Shown here: positions 50,165-59,429 of the stretch, one piece after another
Numbering within the stretch: position 1 is the first letter of the stretch
Layout of the letters: each line of letters starts with the position of its first letter
Assembly: GCA_947586185.1 (NCBI GenBank)
Contig: CANPXN010000009.1
Span: forward strand, 1 to 64,000
Source of the DNA: an uncultured Clostridia bacterium
GTDB taxonomy: Bacteria; Bacillota; Clostridia; Oscillospirales; Ruminococcaceae
Direction of reading: 5' to 3'
Length of the DNA: 64,000 nt
The notes under the pieces: model-generated
The model's input: only the letters and a program-made list of their open reading frames with translations
The model's database searches: none
Told to the model about the DNA's origin: nothing
Program-made: the position numbers and the translations under genes

Positions 50165-51295
50165 CTATAATCTTACAGCAAGAAGTTCGGAATATTTATT
50201 CCTGAATTTATCAAAATATCCTCCGTCTATTGCGTCACGGATCTTTTCCATAAGAGTATTGTAAAAGTAAAGATTGTGCATAACAGCAAGCCTGCCTCCC
50301 AGCATTTCACCTGCCTTGAACAGATGTCTGACATAGGAGCGTGAAAAGTTTCTGCATACGGGACAGTCACATTCCTCATCAATAGGTCGACTATCGGTTT
50401 CGTAGCATTTATTTGTTACATGCATAACGCCCTTCCATGTAAACAGAGTTGCATGTCTTGCATTTCTGCTCGGCATAACGCAGTCGAACATGTCAACGCC
50501 TCTTGCCACAGCTTCGATTATATTTGACGGAGTACCTACCCCCATAAGGTACCTCGGCTTGTTAACCGGCATATAAGGTTCAACCACATCAATAATACGG
50601 TACATCTCCTCCACGGATTCGCCTACAGCAAGGCCGCCTATTGCATAGCCGTCAAGATCAAGCTTTACAATTTCCTCCATATTGCTTATTCGTATATCAT
50701 CAAAGGTGCTACCCTGATTTATGCCGAAAAGCATCTGCTTTTTATTTATTGTATCATGAATCGAATTGAGTCTTGCCATTTCTTCCTTGCATCTTGCAAG
50801 CCAGCGCACAGTTCTTGCACAAGACTGCTCCGCATAGTCGTGTTCAGCAGGATTTTCAATGCACTCATCAAATGCCATTGCAATTGTTGAACCAAGATTT
50901 GACTGTATCTGCATACTCTCTTCAGGACCCATAAAAATTTTTCTTCCGTCAATATGGGAAGAAAAATATACGCCCTCCTCTTTTATTTTACGCAGCTTTG
51001 CAAGGGAAAATACCTGAAATCCTCCGCTGTCCGTAAGTATAGGACGACTCCAGTTCATAAATTTATGCAGTCCTCCCATTTCCTTTATTACCTTATCGGA
51101 CGGACGCAGATGAAGATGATAGGTATTGCAAAGCTCTATCTGACATTTCAGCTCTACAAGATCAAGAGAAGATATCCCACCTTTTATGGCTGCGGCAGTG
51201 CCTACATTCATAAAACAGGGCGTCTGAGCCGTTCCGTGAACGGTTTCAAGCTGACCACGCCTTGCTTTTCCTTCATTTTTTAACAGCGTATACAT
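50165..51295 (-). CDS. tRNA-guanine transglycosylase
   Basis: This 376-aa enzyme exchanges G34 for preQ1 in tRNAs with GUN anticodons. It has DSGGFQVFS with the catalytic Asp, the second nucleophile region DMFDCVMPSRNARHA, and a zinc site CDCPVCRNFSRSYVRHL. Length is typical. AGGAGA lies before ATG 51295. It lies 16 bases after the PAS-domain gene, two genes after queA, the next enzyme in queuosine synthesis. Confidence 0.96.
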   Translation of the reverse strand: MYTLLKNEGKARRGQLETVHGTAQTPCFMNVGTAAAIKGGISSLDLVELKCQIELCNTYHLHLRPSDKVIKEMGGLHKFMNWSRPILTDSGGFQVFSLAKLRKIKEEGVYFSSHIDGRKIFMGPEESMQIQSNLGSTIAMAFDECIENPAEHDYAEQSCARTVRWLARCKEEMARLNSIHDTINKKQMLFGINQGSTFDDIRISNMEEIVKLDLDGYAIGGLAVGESVEEMYRIIDVVEPYMPVNKPRYLMGVGTPSNIIEAVARGVDMFDCVMPSRNARHATLFTWKGVMHVTNKCYETDSRPIDEECDCPVCRNFSRSYVRHLFKAGEMLGGRLAVMHNLYFYNTLMEKIRDAIDGGYFDKFRNKYSELLAVRL

Positions 51296-51310
51296 AAATT
51301 CTCCTTTTTA

Positions 51311-51685
51311 TCATAGCCCATCGTATGGCTCGACGGTTTCAGAAGTACGGTATTCATGCTTTTCATAATAGCCGATAAGCGTTCCGTCTGAGTCCCTAAG
51401 TGCGATCATATAAACGTCCTTGTTTTCCTTTTGATTATGAAATGTGAACATTCTGTTGTTATCCGGACTTTTACTGAACCACTGCTTAACCATTGCGATC
51501 ATACGGTTCGATTTTTCATTGTGGCATGCGCAGAGGGAGCTTCCGACAAGCTTTTCGCCGCCACGCTTAGCATACCTTTTCACAGCAGCAGGGTTCATAT
51601 ATACTATTTCGTCATCATTGCTGCAAATAACCACCGGAGCTGTATCTGAATCTATTATGCTTTTAAAATATACTGAAAGTTCCAT
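51311..51685 (-). CDS. PAS-domain protein inside the queuosine operon
   Basis: This 124-aa protein is one PAS fold: IDSDTAPVVICSNDDEIVYMN gives the first strands and GYYEKHEYR the last. The phrase LCACHNEKSNRMI resembles the central helix of PAS domains in DUF438-type proteins. No output domain is attached, so it would sense a ligand or redox state and act on a partner. ATG 51685 follows AGGAGG and is preferred to 51766, which would overlap queA. It sits between queA and tgt. Confidence 0.8.
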   Translation of the reverse strand: MELSVYFKSIIDSDTAPVVICSNDDEIVYMNPAAVKRYAKRGGEKLVGSSLCACHNEKSNRMIAMVKQWFSKSPDNNRMFTFHNQKENKDVYMIALRDSDGTLIGYYEKHEYRTSETVEPYDGL

Positions 51686-51695
51686 ATATTGCCTC

Positions 51696-52721
51696 CTACA
51701 AAATAGCCATAGCATCGCCGAAGCTGAAAAATCTGTATCTTTCCTCAACAGCAGTTTTGTATGCATTCATTGTCTTGTCATAGCCTAAAAACGCCGAAAC
51801 AAGCATTATAAGTGTACTTTCCGGCAGATGAAAATTCGTGATGAGTCCGTCTATAAGCTGGAACTTATACCCCGGATATATGAAAATATCCGTATAGCCG
51901 TGACTTTCTCTTACAAGCCCGTTTTCAAGTGGAACGCTTTCAAGGGTGCGGCAGGCAGTAGTGCCAACGGCAATAATACGCCCTCCGGCAGCCTTTGTAT
52001 TGTTTATCTTATCGGCAGTTTCCCGGGGCAGCATATAATGCTCACTGTGCATCTTGTGATCAAGAATATCGTCCTCCTTGACAGGCCTGAACGTACCCAG
52101 TCCAACATGGAGAGTCACATAGGCTATATCAATGCCGGCGCTTTTTATTTCTTCGAGCATTTCTTTCGTAAAATGAAGTCCTGCTGTCGGAGCAGCGGCT
52201 GAGCCAAGCTCCTTTGAATAAACTGTCTGATATCTTTCCTTGTCCTCAAGCTTCTTTGTGATATACGGAGGAAGTGGCATCTGACCGATCTCGTCCAGCA
52301 CTGCAAAGAAGTTGCCCTCGCAGAAAAACTCCGCAATACGGTTTCCGTCATCCTTGACTTCTTTTATAACAGCTCTGAGCTTTCCGTTCCCGAAAGTAAA
52401 TTCAGTTCCGGCTTTTGCTTTTTTACCGGGACGGCAGATTATCTCCCATACCTTGTCGCCCTTCTGCTCCAGCAGCAGAAATTCTATGGGAGTACCGTTT
52501 TCGGTTTTTACGCCGTAAAGTCTTGCAGGCAGAACTCTTGAATCATTTAAAACAAGCAAGTCACCTTTTTTAAGAAAGCTGCATAAATTATAGAAATGAG
52601 CATGATTGATTTCACCCGTTTCACGGTCAATTTTCATAAGACGGGAGGAATTTCTCGGTTCAACCGGAGTCTGAGCAATAAGTTCCTCCGGTAAATCATA
52701 GTAAAAATCAGATTTTTTCAT
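51696..52721 (-). CDS. S-adenosylmethionine:tRNA ribosyltransferase-isomerase
   Basis: This 341-aa enzyme adds the epoxycyclopentane ring from SAM to preQ1 in tRNA. It shows [15 protein letters not shown] near residue 60 and [15 protein letters not shown] in the centre, with the late [19 protein letters not shown] 52721 is preferred to GTG 52730 because AGGTG lies at the right distance. It is the first gene of the queA-PAS-tgt-mntP set. Confidence 0.96.
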   Translation of the reverse strand: MKKSDFYYDLPEELIAQTPVEPRNSSRLMKIDRETGEINHAHFYNLCSFLKKGDLLVLNDSRVLPARLYGVKTENGTPIEFLLLEQKGDKVWEIICRPGKKAKAGTEFTFGNGKLRAVIKEVKDDGNRIAEFFCEGNFFAVLDEIGQMPLPPYITKKLEDKERYQTVYSKELGSAAAPTAGLHFTKEMLEEIKSAGIDIAYVTLHVGLGTFRPVKEDDILDHKMHSEHYMLPRETADKINNTKAAGGRIIAVGTTACRTLESVPLENGLVRESHGYTDIFIYPGYKFQLIDGLITNFHLPESTLIMLVSAFLGYDKTMNAYKTAVEERYRFFSFGDAMAIL

Positions 52722-52749
52722 TTTTAACACCTAAATTTTCAAAACTGTA

Positions 52750-52778
52750 TTGACATAAAAAAAATAAAATGCTATGAT
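52750..52778 (+). promoter_or_regulatory. Promoter of the lysine riboswitch transcript
   Basis: TTGACA (52750-52755), 17-bp spacer, TATGAT (52773-52778) with TGC directly before it (extended -10). Confidence 0.85.
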
Positions 52779-52785
52779 ATGAATA

Positions 52786-52950
52786 CGGATAGAGGCGCGG
52801 TCACGAAAAGTAAGGTCAGCTTAGGATACCAAATCCGTCTGAAACTTTCCTGAAAGGCTTGACCGCCGAAGAAAAATCCCGGTAAGATTTTTCTGATTAC
52901 AGTACCAAACAGGGCTGTGATTGTCATCAGCGATGATGGGGAGCTATCGG
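52786..52950 (+). promoter_or_regulatory. Lysine riboswitch (L-box)
   Basis: The leader carries conserved L-box elements: AGAGGCGCGG at the 5-prime side, AAGTAAGG, GACCGCCGAAGA in the centre, and a closing P1 helix GATAG (52788-52792) with CTATC (52944-52948). It precedes asd and dapA, the first genes of lysine synthesis. Lysine binding is expected to favour the terminator at 53000-53024 and shut the operon. Confidence 0.85.
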
Positions 52951-52999
52951 CATTGCAATTCAATGTTGTTATGTCAATATTTCTATTATATCGTATGAT

Positions 53000-53024
53000 G
53001 AACCGGTTTTCAACCGGTTTTTTT
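53000..53024 (+). terminator. Riboswitch-controlled terminator
   Basis: AACCGGTT (53001-53008) pairs with AACCGGTT (53012-53019) through a TTC loop, followed by a run of T. It lies 46 bases before the asd start. Confidence 0.85.
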
Positions 53025-53069
53025 ATATTTAGTAGTTTTAACTATAATAATTCAAAGGAGAATGGAAAA

Positions 53070-54149
53070 ATGAAGCAATATAAAGTAGGTATTATAGGTG
53101 CAACAGGAATGGTTGGTCAGAGATTTGCAACACTTCTTGAAAATCATCCTTGGTTCAATGTGGAAGTGCTTGCAGCCTCTCCTCGTTCAGCAGGAAAAAC
53201 TTACGAAGAGGCTGTTGGCGAAAGATGGGCAATGACAACGCCTATGCCGGAGTCAATGAAGAAAATGATCATCATGAACGCTGACGCAGATGTTGAGAAA
53301 ATTGCCGGCATGGTCGATTTTGTATTCTGTGCAGTTGATATGAAAAAGGACGAAATCAAAGCTCTTGAAGAAAGATATGCTAAGGCTGAATGTCCGGTTG
53401 TTTCAAACAACTCTGCAAATAGATTTACTCCTGACGTTCCTATGGTAGTGCCTGAGATCAACGACGCTCACCTTGAGGTTATAAACAGCCAGAGAGAACG
53501 TCTTGGTACTAAGAGAGGCTTTATTGCTGTTAAGTCAAACTGCTCTATCCAGAGCTATGTGCCGGCGCTCAGTCCTCTGAGAAAGTTTGGTATTACAAAG
53601 GTTCTCGCATGTACATACCAAGCAATTTCAGGCGCAGGAAAAACCTTTAAAACATGGCCGGAAATGGTTGACAACCTTATCCCTTATATCGGCGGAGAGG
53701 AAGAAAAGTCAGAGCAGGAACCGCTCAAGGTATGGGGTACTGTTGAAAACGGAAAAATCGTCAATACAGATTCTCCTCAGATCACAACTCAGTGCCTGAG
53801 AGTTCCTGTATCAGACGGACATACGGCTGCTGTTTTCGTATCCTTTGAAAATAAACCTTCAAAGGAAGAAATCCTTAATATCTGGAAAGAATTCAAGGGC
53901 GCTCCTCAGGAGCTTGACCTTCCGTCAGCTCCAAAGCAGTTCATTCACTACTTTGAGGAAAACGACAGACCTCAGGCTAAGCTTGACAGAAACCTTGAGG
54001 GCGGTATGGCTGTTTCAGCAGGACGTCTCAGAGAAGATACACAGTATGACTACAAATTTGTATGTCTGTCACATAATACATTGAGAGGCGCAGCAGGCGG
54101 CGGTGTTCTTCTTGCAGAGCTTCTTGCTGCTAAGGGTTATTTTGACTAA
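53070..54149 (+). CDS. Aspartate-semialdehyde dehydrogenase (archaeal/fungal type)
   Basis: This 359-aa enzyme makes aspartate semialdehyde for lysine, threonine and methionine synthesis. It has the NADP-binding GIIGATGMVGQRF and the active-site Cys in KSNCSIQ. With SNNSANR it fits the archaeal/eukaryotic subfamily rather than the usual bacterial one. AAAGGAG (53054-53060) lies before ATG 53070; the frame is open to 52917, but that runs through the riboswitch. It is the first gene of asd-dapA-dapB. Confidence 0.93.
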   Translation: MKQYKVGIIGATGMVGQRFATLLENHPWFNVEVLAASPRSAGKTYEEAVGERWAMTTPMPESMKKMIIMNADADVEKIAGMVDFVFCAVDMKKDEIKALEERYAKAECPVVSNNSANRFTPDVPMVVPEINDAHLEVINSQRERLGTKRGFIAVKSNCSIQSYVPALSPLRKFGITKVLACTYQAISGAGKTFKTWPEMVDNLIPYIGGEEEKSEQEPLKVWGTVENGKIVNTDSPQITTQCLRVPVSDGHTAAVFVSFENKPSKEEILNIWKEFKGAPQELDLPSAPKQFIHYFEENDRPQAKLDRNLEGGMAVSAGRLREDTQYDYKFVCLSHNTLRGAAGGGVLLAELLAAKGYFD

Positions 54150-54169
54150 TTTTTGAAAGGCGGATATCT

Positions 54170-55054
54170 ATGAAGAATACAGTTTTCACCGGAGCCGGAG
54201 TTGCTATTGTAACACCTATGAATGCAGACGGCAGCATCGACTATGAGGGCTTCGGAAAAAATATTGATTTTCAGATTGAAAACGGCACAGACGCCATTAT
54301 CGTCTGCGGTACAACCGGAGAATCATCCACTATGACGGATGAAGAGCATATTGAATGTATACGTTTTACAGTAGAGCGTTCTGCTAAGCGTGTACCTGTA
54401 ATTGCAGGAACAGGCAGCAACGATACAAAATATGCGGCTGACCTTTCCAGAAAGGCTCAGGAGCTCGGCTGTGACAGCGTTCTGGTGGTAACTCCGTATT
54501 ATAACAAAACAACTCAGAGAGGTCTTGTTCAGCACTATAAAACAATCGCTGACAATATTGACATTCCGATAATTCTTTACAACATACCAAGCAGAACCGG
54601 AGTTAATATAGAAATTGCAACATACAAGGAACTTGCAAAGCATAAGAATATATGCGCAGTAAAAGAAGCAAGCGGAAATATGAGCTATACCGCAAAGCTT
54701 ATAGCTGAATGCGGTGACGTTCTTGATGTTTATAGCGGAAACGACGATATCATCGTTCCTATGATGTCAATGGGCGCAAAGGGCGTTATCTCTGTGCTTT
54801 CAAACATTTGCCCTGCTGAAACTCACAAGATGACTCAGCTCTGCCTTGACAACGATTATGCCGCTGCCGGAAAAATGCAGATAGATTATCTTGAGCTTAT
54901 AAACAAACTTTTCATTGAGGTCAATCCAATACCTGTAAAGGAAGCTATGAACATAATTGGAATGCCGGCGGGAGAATGCCGTCTGCCGCTTTACAAAATG
55001 TCAGCTGAACACATCGAAGCTCTTAAAAATTCTCTTAAAAAGTATGGTTTCTAA
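54170..55054 (+). CDS. 4-hydroxy-tetrahydrodipicolinate synthase
   Basis: This 294-aa TIM-barrel enzyme condenses pyruvate and aspartate semialdehyde. It has the substrate loop CGTTGESSTM, the Tyr region LYNIPSRTGVN and the Schiff-base Lys in CAVKEASGN. It lies 20 bases after asd. Its product feeds lysine, diaminopimelate for the cell wall, and dipicolinate for spores. Confidence 0.97.
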   Translation: MKNTVFTGAGVAIVTPMNADGSIDYEGFGKNIDFQIENGTDAIIVCGTTGESSTMTDEEHIECIRFTVERSAKRVPVIAGTGSNDTKYAADLSRKAQELGCDSVLVVTPYYNKTTQRGLVQHYKTIADNIDIPIILYNIPSRTGVNIEIATYKELAKHKNICAVKEASGNMSYTAKLIAECGDVLDVYSGNDDIIVPMMSMGAKGVISVLSNICPAETHKMTQLCLDNDYAAAGKMQIDYLELINKLFIEVNPIPVKEAMNIIGMPAGECRLPLYKMSAEHIEALKNSLKKYGF

Positions 55055-55121
55055 TACAACGTGGGCAAGGTGCGGCTAAAGCCGTACGGAGTATACAGTA
55101 TCACTAAATGTATACGGTAAT

Positions 55122-55150
55122 GCTACTCCACCTAAAAGGTGGGGTAGCAT
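55122..55150 (+). repeat. Hairpin between dapA and dapB
   Basis: ATGCTACTCCACC pairs with GGTGGGGTAGCAT (one wobble) across a short TAAAA loop. The 140-base gap also has CGGCTAAAGCCG and two GTATAC palindromes. No T-run follows, so it may process or dampen rather than end the transcript. Confidence 0.6.
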
Positions 55151-55194
55151 ATTGTCCTAAGTTATCTGAATTTGAAAGGAAGTATAATTAAGCT

Positions 55195-55950
55195 ATGACT
55201 AAAATTGCAATATGCGGTGCAAACGGAAAAATGGGAAGAACCATTTACAGCTGTGTTAATGGACGCAGCGACTGCAAAATTATCGGCGGCATTGATGTTA
55301 AAAATGTACCTTATGCTGACTTTCCTATTGTAAAGGACGCATCTGAGCTTGCTGAAAAGCCGGATGTTATCATCGACTATTCTCATCCGAACTCACTTAA
55401 AATGCTGCTTGACTACTGCTTTTCAACAGGAACTGCACTGGTGCTTGCCACAACAGGCTACAGCGATGCTCAGATCGCTGACATAAAAAAAGCTGCAAAT
55501 CAGATCCCTGTATTTTTCTCATGGAATATGTCGCTGGGTATTAATCTTCTTGTTGAGCTTGCTAAAAAGGCAACTGAAATATTGGGAAATGATTTCGATA
55601 TTGAAATCGTTGAAAAACATCATAACCAGAAAATTGACGCTCCAAGCGGCACAGCGCTTATGATTGCAAATGCAATTAACGAAACCAAGGGAAACGGTAT
55701 GGATTATGTTTATGACAGACATTCCAAGCGTAAGAAACGTGATGCAAATGAAATCGGCATCCACTCTGTCAGAGGTGGAACAATCGTCGGTGAGCATGAG
55801 GTTATATTTGCCGGCAACGATGAATTGATTACTATTTCACATTCCGCTGCTTCAAAGAATATATTTGCCGTTGGCTCCATAAACGCTGCCGTGTTCATAA
55901 ATGGTAAAAAGCCAGGTCTTTACGACATGTATAATATTATTAATAAATAA
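55195..55950 (+). CDS. 4-hydroxy-tetrahydrodipicolinate reductase
   Basis: This 251-aa enzyme reduces the DapA product. It has the NAD(P)-binding AICGANGKMGRTIY and the catalytic EKHHNQKIDAPSGTA. AAAGGA lies ahead of ATG 55195 with long spacing. It is the third gene of the lysine operon, set off from dapA by a hairpin-rich gap. Confidence 0.96.
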   Translation: MTKIAICGANGKMGRTIYSCVNGRSDCKIIGGIDVKNVPYADFPIVKDASELAEKPDVIIDYSHPNSLKMLLDYCFSTGTALVLATTGYSDAQIADIKKAANQIPVFFSWNMSLGINLLVELAKKATEILGNDFDIEIVEKHHNQKIDAPSGTALMIANAINETKGNGMDYVYDRHSKRKKRDANEIGIHSVRGGTIVGEHEVIFAGNDELITISHSAASKNIFAVGSINAAVFINGKKPGLYDMYNIINK

Positions 55951-55961
55951 TCAAGAATAAT

Positions 55962-55996
55962 AAAAACTGACTTCGTAAAATACGAAGTCAGTTTTT
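55962..55996. terminator. Bidirectional terminator
   Basis: A perfect 16-bp stem, AAAAACTGACTTCGTA (55962-55977) with its reverse complement (55981-55996), A-run left and T-run right. It serves dapB and the dockerin gene on the other strand. Confidence 0.9.
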
Positions 55997-56051
55997 ATTT
56001 ATCCAATAAGGGTCTTTTCCATAATAGAGGCGAGTGTAATCTTGCCCTAAG

Positions 56052-58478
56052 TTATACAGCCGATACTGCTCTTTTCAGAAGTATGAGATCGAATACATTC
56101 ACTATATCATTAGAGTCCATTTCAGCATTTTCAAGATTGAGGTCATTTGCACCAATAAGCTTTACAAGATATTTTTTCAGCAAAACAACATCCTGAACAC
56201 TTAACTCTCCATCATTATTCACATCGCCTTTAAGGGATGCTCCATAAACCTTTTCTATATTACATATATTGATCGTTCTTTCAATCCCGTTTTCAGAAGT
56301 TATCCGGACAGAATATACTCCCTCATTTTCAGAGGTCACATTTTCAAGCTTCAACAGGCTGGCTGTTTCCCCGGAAATTTCATCACCGTTAAAATACCAC
56401 TGATAAGAAGCGTTTTCAAGCGAGGCATAAGCATTCAGGTCAATCGCTGAGTTTTCTTTAAGACTCAATGTTCTTTCAGCCGAGAACACATCAAAGCTTT
56501 TTGGCACAGTATACTCATTTGCACTAATCTCGCCGACATTCACCCATGAGTTTGACTCATCCTGAATAGACACTCTGATCGACTCAAACACTGTTCCCGG
56601 TTCTATTCCCATTACAGCTCCGAAAGGTATCTTAAATTCAACATAGTTTCCAGTACGTTTGCAGATGCATCCGTCATAGGAACCCTTGTTATAATATACA
56701 AAGCCTCCGCTGGTGTAGTACATCCAGTAAAGTTCTCCGTCATGCCTTATCTGCAAATTGTATACAGGAGATGCAGCACTCTGTATGATCTCTGCCATGA
56801 TGTAAAGATTCTTGTCGTCAGCTGAAACATAAAGCTTTTTGTTTTCTGACTGTGTACACATAAGGGAATCCGTCCATTCTGAGCTGCCGGACCTTTGACC
56901 GTCCAGGATCACTATATTATTAACTGTCAGCATTTCTCCATCTGATATCTCAACATCATTTACATTATTGGTCTGATAAAATGTATTATCTGTAAGCAAT
57001 TCTACGTCATCTGTTCCGGCAACGTCAAAGCTTCCTAAATAATTTGCTCCCAAAGCAGGATTCCATGTATCGGAATTAGCAAACCTTACAGTACGCATAT
57101 ATCCGCTTTGTATTTCGTTGTTTCCCACACTGAAACGTACATAAACATTCCACTTACCGGTATCAAACTCTCCAGGAATCTTCAATGAAAGCTGCTGACG
57201 GTTTTTCTGAGTGGAATACCACTTTGTGGTATCAATATCCGCCTGAGTCTTGACATAATTTCCGTCACGCTCAAGAATGACCTCTGCTTTTTGCTTTCTT
57301 ATAGGGTTTGCAAAACCGGTATTTTCAACAGTAAAATCAAGGTCAAGCTGTCCTCCCTTTGAAACAGTCGGAGAAAGCTTTGAGTTTCTCAGTACAAAAC
57401 GATAACCGAGATGATCACGCATAAATTTAAAAACAGTCTGTCCGTAATATGCGCTGTTGTCAGCTCCGGATTTGTCATACTCCGCAGAATAAGTATAATC
57501 CTTATAAAGCGAATAAATGTTACAGTTAATATAGCTCAGATGAGTTTTATACATTTCAGGTATTGCGTTTTCCGGTAGATATGTAGTGTACTTTTTAGCC
57601 CAGTCAAGATTTCCGGAAAATTCTCCCCCGAAATATGTTGTAAGCATCTGATGCTCCATCCATGAGGTTTCGGCCGCACGGTTTGAATATGTTCCAAGGT
57701 CGGAATCAGAACCCATATAACCATCGTTGTAAAGACCAACTCTTGAAGCTTTACTTCCTTCCTCCGAAATATATGTACCAATCTCACTTAAAGGAATGCC
57801 CACCCATTTTGCAAAAATATTCGGAGTACGCACTGTTACCGGAATAGGATCCGGAACACAGTCAAGCATAGCGTCCAAAAGCTGTGCCTTGTATTCAAGA
57901 GAAGTATATTTTCCACTGTGCTGCTCTCCCCATGCTCCCACAAAACCGGACTCTACAAACATAAGAATATCCTTGTAGTCCTCCAAAAGGCCATTATTCT
58001 TTATCTGAGAAATATGTCCCAGAACCTTTTCAAAGGTTTGCGGTTCAGGATTGCTTTTTCCGTTTGCATCATATCTGAATCTTACAGCAATAGTACATCC
58101 GTTTTTGCGGCAGTTTTCAAAGGTTGCCCTTACATTTGTAAAAAATGTATCGTCAAGCTCGTAGTCCGTTCCCTCGGTATAGTTTCCGTCACTGTCTTCA
58201 GTGCCATTGATACCGCTGGAAAAGCCGCCTATGTCAATAAACATAAGGACAAGATTTCCAGTTGGATTATGAACCGGAGTATTCCCCGGTTTACATCTGT
58301 ACCATAGTGTAGATGTATATCCCGCTCCCGGATTATTAATAGTTTCCGTGGATTCTTCATAGCTTATCCCCGAATCCTTCATTGTCTGCTCCTCTGCCTG
58401 AGCTAATGGTACAGTGTACAGCATACCAATGCAAATTGCAAGAGAAATAATAACCGATAATAATTTTGACCTTTTCAT
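56052..58478 (-). CDS. Secreted DUF4874/DUF4832 protein with dockerin
   Basis: This 808-aa secreted protein has a signal peptide (to about residue 28). A TIM-barrel-like DUF4874 part (about 40-210) carries FENCRKNGCTIAVRFRYDA and FVESGFVGAWGEQHSGKY, followed by a DUF4832-like region (to about 480). A beta-rich domain (about 500-670) resembles a CBM9-like fold, an Ig-like domain lies about 680-745, and a two-loop type I dockerin ends it (DVNNDGELSVQDVVLLKKYL and DSNDIVNVFDLILLKR). The dockerin marks it as a cellulosome component; the barrel suggests a glycoside hydrolase of unknown substrate. GGAGG lies before ATG 58478, which overlaps the GIY-YIG stop. Confidence 0.85.
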   Translation of the reverse strand: MKRSKLLSVIISLAICIGMLYTVPLAQAEEQTMKDSGISYEESTETINNPGAGYTSTLWYRCKPGNTPVHNPTGNLVLMFIDIGGFSSGINGTEDSDGNYTEGTDYELDDTFFTNVRATFENCRKNGCTIAVRFRYDANGKSNPEPQTFEKVLGHISQIKNNGLLEDYKDILMFVESGFVGAWGEQHSGKYTSLEYKAQLLDAMLDCVPDPIPVTVRTPNIFAKWVGIPLSEIGTYISEEGSKASRVGLYNDGYMGSDSDLGTYSNRAAETSWMEHQMLTTYFGGEFSGNLDWAKKYTTYLPENAIPEMYKTHLSYINCNIYSLYKDYTYSAEYDKSGADNSAYYGQTVFKFMRDHLGYRFVLRNSKLSPTVSKGGQLDLDFTVENTGFANPIRKQKAEVILERDGNYVKTQADIDTTKWYSTQKNRQQLSLKIPGEFDTGKWNVYVRFSVGNNEIQSGYMRTVRFANSDTWNPALGANYLGSFDVAGTDDVELLTDNTFYQTNNVNDVEISDGEMLTVNNIVILDGQRSGSSEWTDSLMCTQSENKKLYVSADDKNLYIMAEIIQSAASPVYNLQIRHDGELYWMYYTSGGFVYYNKGSYDGCICKRTGNYVEFKIPFGAVMGIEPGTVFESIRVSIQDESNSWVNVGEISANEYTVPKSFDVFSAERTLSLKENSAIDLNAYASLENASYQWYFNGDEISGETASLLKLENVTSENEGVYSVRITSENGIERTINICNIEKVYGASLKGDVNNDGELSVQDVVLLKKYLVKLIGANDLNLENAEMDSNDIVNVFDLILLKRAVSAV

Positions 58479-58840
58479 AATTTACCTCCGTTCATTTTTT
58501 CTGACTGGTCCTTTAAAAAATTGCTGTATTTTTCAGCATCTGAGTATTCGTAAATGAAATCGCTCAAATCCGTACAGTATTTTTCGCAAAGCTCTTCCGG
58601 AGCGCTTATAAGCTCACTTTTCTGAGAATGGCTAAGCTGCTTTAGGGCATATTCAAGCTTTCTCGCTGCCATTGGCATATCAGTATGCCACAAGGCTTCA
58701 ACAGATACTATCCTATGGCTGCGGGTATACTTTGCACCGCCCTTTATTATGCCAAGATGCTGCTTTATTCTTTTTTCCATATCCCCGGAAATACCGGTAT
58801 ACAGAGATCCGTCTTCGCATTTTAATATATAAATATACAT
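58475..58840 (-). CDS. GIY-YIG nuclease-like protein (UPF0213)
   Basis: This 121-aa protein has the GIY-YIG core: YIYILKCEDGSLYTGIS at the start, and EKRIKQHLGIIKGGAKYTRSH next, the typical UPF0213/YhbQ arrangement. The second half is helical. These small nucleases act on DNA, perhaps in repair. It is placed directly before the dockerin gene with an ATGA overlap, so the pair is coupled in translation, although no functional link is known. Confidence 0.88.
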   Translation of the reverse strand: MYIYILKCEDGSLYTGISGDMEKRIKQHLGIIKGGAKYTRSHRIVSVEALWHTDMPMAARKLEYALKQLSHSQKSELISAPEELCEKYCTDLSDFIYEYSDAEKYSNFLKDQSEKMNGGKL

Positions 58841-58914
58841 AAATTTATTTTCCTAAAATGAAAGGTGTTTATTGTAAAATTATAACATATAAACGCTGCA
58901 AAGTCAAAGGTCAG

Positions 58915-59409
58915 TTAAACATTTTCTCTTTCATTTCTGATCCATACGTCCACTTCATAGGCGGCTGGCTTTTCAAAGATACGTTCAAGCTTTTCGGCAA
59001 GTCCTTCATCAACATAATAGGCAGATACTTTTCCGGCAGCCACTGCTTCATTACGTTCGGCGATGTTCTGACGCCATACCTCGTCCGATATGTCAATATA
59101 GTGAATTTCACTTGGTATGCTTCTGCTCTTGTAAAAATTCATTGTGCTGTTTCGTTCAGCTTTTGTAAGAAATCCCCAGTCGAGAATAACATTTACGCCC
59201 GTAGCGATTATCTCAGCGGATTTTTTCAGCAGGTATTCCTTTACACTAATTAGCAGCTCGTCAAACCTTGAGCTGTCAAACACACCCTCAAAAGCCAATG
59301 TTACCTCATCGCAGGAAAGTACCACTGCATTGAACTTTGATCTGATCTTTTGAGTGTAATAGCTTTTTCCGCTGCATAATTTACCGCATATAAGTATAGC
59401 TTTTGCCAT
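58915..59409 (-). CDS. P-loop ATPase/kinase-like protein
   Basis: This 164-aa protein has a Walker A motif, ILICGKLCSGKSYY, near residues 5-18 and a kinase-like core with VILDWGFLTKAERN and the lid-like QNIAERNEA. It resembles the zeta-toxin/adenylylsulfate-kinase type of small P-loop kinases, commonly annotated only as AAA ATPase. Substrate unknown. GGGAGGG lies ahead of ATG 59409. It sits between the GIY-YIG gene and an AraC regulator. Confidence 0.65.
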   Translation of the reverse strand: MAKAILICGKLCSGKSYYTQKIRSKFNAVVLSCDEVTLAFEGVFDSSRFDELLISVKEYLLKKSAEIIATGVNVILDWGFLTKAERNSTMNFYKSRSIPSEIHYIDISDEVWRQNIAERNEAVAAGKVSAYYVDEGLAEKLERIFEKPAAYEVDVWIRNERENV

Positions 59410-59429
59410 TATGTAAGCCCTCCCCTAAG

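Noticed and set aside
52917-53069. N-terminal extension of the asd frame
   Set aside because: It runs through the lysine riboswitch and terminator; the strong ribosome site and conserved N-terminus are at 53070.
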